Position numbers and translations under genes: made by a program. A stretch of DNA of 7,767 bases from an uncultured Bdellovibrio sp. (lineage in GTDB: Bacteria; Bdellovibrionota; Bdellovibrionia; Bdellovibrionales; Bdellovibrionaceae), in the NCBI RefSeq assembly GCF_946478835.1, contig NZ_CAMLDV010000160.1, positions 1-7,767 of the forward strand, given 5' to 3'. Each line of letters opens with the position of its first letter. The first letter of the stretch is position 1. The notes beneath the pieces are model-generated. The model did no database searches and had not been told where the DNA came from. It saw only the letters and a list, made by a program, of their open reading frames with translations. Shown here piece after piece: positions 6,705 through 7,767 of the stretch.

Positions 6705-6747
6705 CGAAGGCTTCCTCGGGTTAAAAAAAATCCACAGGAGGTCTTTG
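6705..6747 (+). promoter_or_regulatory. Shine-Dalgarno-sequestering leader hairpin (candidate translational switch)
   Basis: CGAAGGCTTCCT (6705-6716) can pair without a gap with AGGAGGTCTTTG (6736-6747): 12 pairs, three of them G-U. This buries the complete AGGAGG and the G of the GTG start. After a 1x2 internal loop a second helix, GGGTT (6718-6722) with AATCC (6729-6733), is closed by six adenines. A competing A/U helix, GATTTTTT (6691-6698) with AAAAAATC (6725-6732), cannot form in the same nested fold. The pairing was read by eye; no folding energies were calculated. Confidence 0.5.
6736..6741 (+). promoter_or_regulatory. Consensus ribosome binding site with GTG start
   Basis: A perfect AGGAGG sits 5 nt before GTG at 6747. 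It justifies the GTG start, since the RRM fold begins immediately afterwards and no ATG is close. The combination of an ideal site, a GTG start and an inhibitory hairpin suggests that translation is controlled. Confidence 0.85.
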
Positions 6748-7106
6748 TGGCTAAGAAATTATACGTAGGAAACTTGCCTTACTCAGTTGATGATGAGGCT
6801 CTTCACCAACACTTCGCTCAATTCGGAGCGGTTGATTCTGCAAAAGTTATCATGGACAGAGAAACAGGTCGTTCTAAAGGTTTCGGCTTTGTTGAAATGG
6901 CTGATGACTCTGCCGCTGATCAAGCAATTGAAAAAGCAAATGGTTACGAACTAAACGGTCGCGCTATCAACGTATCTGAAGCTCGCCCACAAGCTCCTCG
7001 TGAGGGTGGCCCTCGTCGCGGTGGTTTCGGTGGCGGTCGTGACGGCGGTCCTCGTCGTGGCGGCTTCGGTGGTGGTGATCGCGGTCCACGCGGTCCTCGC
7101 AACTAG
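6747..7106 (+). CDS. Glycine-rich RRM RNA-binding protein
   Basis: A 119-residue protein with one RNA recognition motif and an RGG-like tail. RNP2 is LYVGNL at 5-10 and RNP1 is KGFGFVEM at 44-51, with the aromatic RNA-stacking residues Tyr6, Phe46 and Phe48 in place. The RRM fills about residues 4-78. The tail, 87-119, is arginine- and glycine-rich and carries GGPRRGGFGGG twice (87-97 and 100-110). Such proteins, best known as Rbp in cyanobacteria and also found in other bacteria, bind single-stranded RNA and are often cold-induced. Translation starts at GTG. It has its own promoter, a long structured leader and a strong terminator, so it is a single-gene unit. Its RNA targets are unknown; autoregulation through its own leader is conceivable. 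Confidence 0.93.
   Translation: MAKKLYVGNLPYSVDDEALHQHFAQFGAVDSAKVIMDRETGRSKGFGFVEMADDSAADQAIEKANGYELNGRAINVSEARPQAPREGGPRRGGFGGGRDGGPRRGGFGGGDRGPRGPRN
7005..7076 (+). repeat. Tandem repeat encoding the RGG tail
   Basis: Two copies of a segment coding GGPRRGGFGGG (7005-7037 and 7044-7076) repeat with a 39-nt period. The copies differ mainly at third codon positions. This suggests an older internal duplication kept by selection on the protein, not a recent slippage event. Confidence 0.75.
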
Positions 7107-7161
7107 TCTCTAGTTCGTAGACTGAAGTTTGACGAAGTCAGACTTGTAATAACGAATCTTC

Positions 7162-7195
7162 AAAGGTCTCATAGGAACACTATGAGACCTTTTTT
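7162..7195 (+). terminator. Intrinsic terminator of the RRM gene, overlapping the next start codon
   Basis: Arms AAAGGTCTCATAG (7162-7174) and CTATGAGACCTTT (7180-7192) form a perfect 13-bp stem with a GAACA loop. A run of six T's (7190-7195) follows, then ATTTT. This is a textbook intrinsic terminator 55 nt after the RRM stop. Its 3' arm contains the ATG (7182) of the arylesterase, and its T-run encodes Phe-Leu of the signal peptide. Confidence 0.9.
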
Positions 7196-7767
7196 ATTTT
7201 CTCTACTCATCGTCTTTTCTTGTTCATTTTCTTTCGCACAGAAAAAATTAATCGTACTCGGTGATTCACTCACGGAGGGGTTCGGTGTTGCTAAAGAGGC
7301 GGCTTATCCTGCTGTGCTTGAAAAAAAATTACATGAAGCGGGTAAGAAAGAATGGACGGTTATTAATTCGGGCGTGAGTGGTTCTACAACGGCCTCTGCT
7401 GTGACACGTATGAAGTGGTTGTATAAGTCCAAGCCTGATGCTGTTCTGCTTGTTCTAGGCGCGAATGACGGTCTTCGTGGTCTTAAGATTGAAGACAGTG
7501 AAAAGCATTTGGCGGAAGCCATTGAGTATTCGCAAAAGCAAAATGTACGTGTGATTTTGGGTGGCCTCTATATGCCTCCGAATTATGGTGCTGCATACAC
7601 CGGAAAATTTAAAAAGATGTACGAGTCTTTGGCGAAAAAGTACAAGCTCACTTTCATTCCCTTTGTTTTAGATAAAGTCGGCGGAAATCCTAAATACAAT
7701 TTGGCTGACGGCATTCATCCCAACGAAGAGGGACATAAAATTATTGCTGACAACATCTTCCAGGTTT
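7182..7767 (+). CDS. Secreted SGNH/GDSL arylesterase (TesA-like), 3' end cut off by window
   Basis: The 195 visible residues belong to the SGNH hydrolase family that includes E. coli TesA (lysophospholipase L1, thioesterase and arylesterase). Block I is GDSLTEG with nucleophile Ser29. Block II is NSGVSGST at 62-69 (Gly64). Block III is GAND at 93-96 (Asn95). Block V is DGIHP at 176-180 with Asp176 and His179, so the catalytic set is complete. An N-terminal signal peptide runs to about Ala19 (SFA-Q), implying periplasmic export; VFSC at 11-14 is a poor lipobox that leaves a lipoprotein possible. By comparison with TesA, only some 10-25 residues are missing. AGGA (7173-7176) lies 5 nt before the ATG, partly in the loop of the terminator hairpin. 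No clear own promoter was found in 7107-7161; expression may rely on terminator read-through or a weak local promoter. Confidence 0.9.
   Translation, partial: MRPFLFSLLIVFSCSFSFAQKKLIVLGDSLTEGFGVAKEAAYPAVLEKKLHEAGKKEWTVINSGVSGSTTASAVTRMKWLYKSKPDAVLLVLGANDGLRGLKIEDSEKHLAEAIEYSQKQNVRVILGGLYMPPNYGAAYTGKFKKMYESLAKKYKLTFIPFVLDKVGGNPKYNLADGIHPNEEGHKIIADNIFQV

Noticed and set aside
7119..7144. Mirror repeat AGACTGAAG ... GAAGTCAGA after the RRM gene
   Set aside because: It reads as a mirror, not as an inverted complement, so it forms no hairpin and is not a dyad site.
7130..7152. TTGACG with TAATAA as a promoter for the arylesterase
   Set aside because: The boxes are only about 11-12 nt apart, too close for a sigma-70 promoter, and no better -10 lies at proper spacing.

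Overview
The window looks like chromosomal DNA from a Gram-negative bacterium, most likely Bdellovibrio or a close relative. That placement is an inference from the gene set: an AmpG-type muropeptide permease, a long adenosine-deaminase-like protein, type II NADH dehydrogenase, a SlyD-YajQ pair, and a glycine-rich RRM protein with strong Shine-Dalgarno sites. Base composition is moderate and even. There are no tRNAs, rRNAs, insertion sequences or CRISPR repeats.

Left two thirds (about 1-5490), all on the minus strand. Read in transcription order, a promoter near 5517-5546 drives a tight cluster: an HNH endonuclease, a GNAT acetyltransferase, an adenosine-deaminase-like enzyme and an AmpG-type permease. 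The gaps are 10 nt, 9 nt and a 1-nt TAGTG overlap. After a 99-nt gap with its own candidate promoter and a perfect 11-bp inverted repeat comes type II NADH dehydrogenase. A last gene starts at 88 and runs off the left edge; its 29 visible residues weakly resemble a type III polyketide synthase.

Right third (about 5491-7767), all on the plus strand. slyD (FKBP-type prolyl isomerase) and yajQ are 16 nt apart and probably co-transcribed. A promoter at 6628-6655 then starts an RNA-binding RRM gene behind an approximately 85-nt leader. The leader can fold into a long hairpin that buries the whole Shine-Dalgarno sequence and the first base of the GTG start. The RRM gene ends in a strong intrinsic terminator whose 3' arm and U-tract are also the first codons of a secreted SGNH/GDSL arylesterase, cut off by the right edge.

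The most interesting signals are regulatory: the Shine-Dalgarno-sequestering leader of the RRM gene, and the terminator built into the start of the esterase gene. The operon joining a muropeptide importer to a nucleoside-deaminase-like enzyme would fit scavenging of macromolecules, for example from prey, but that is inference.
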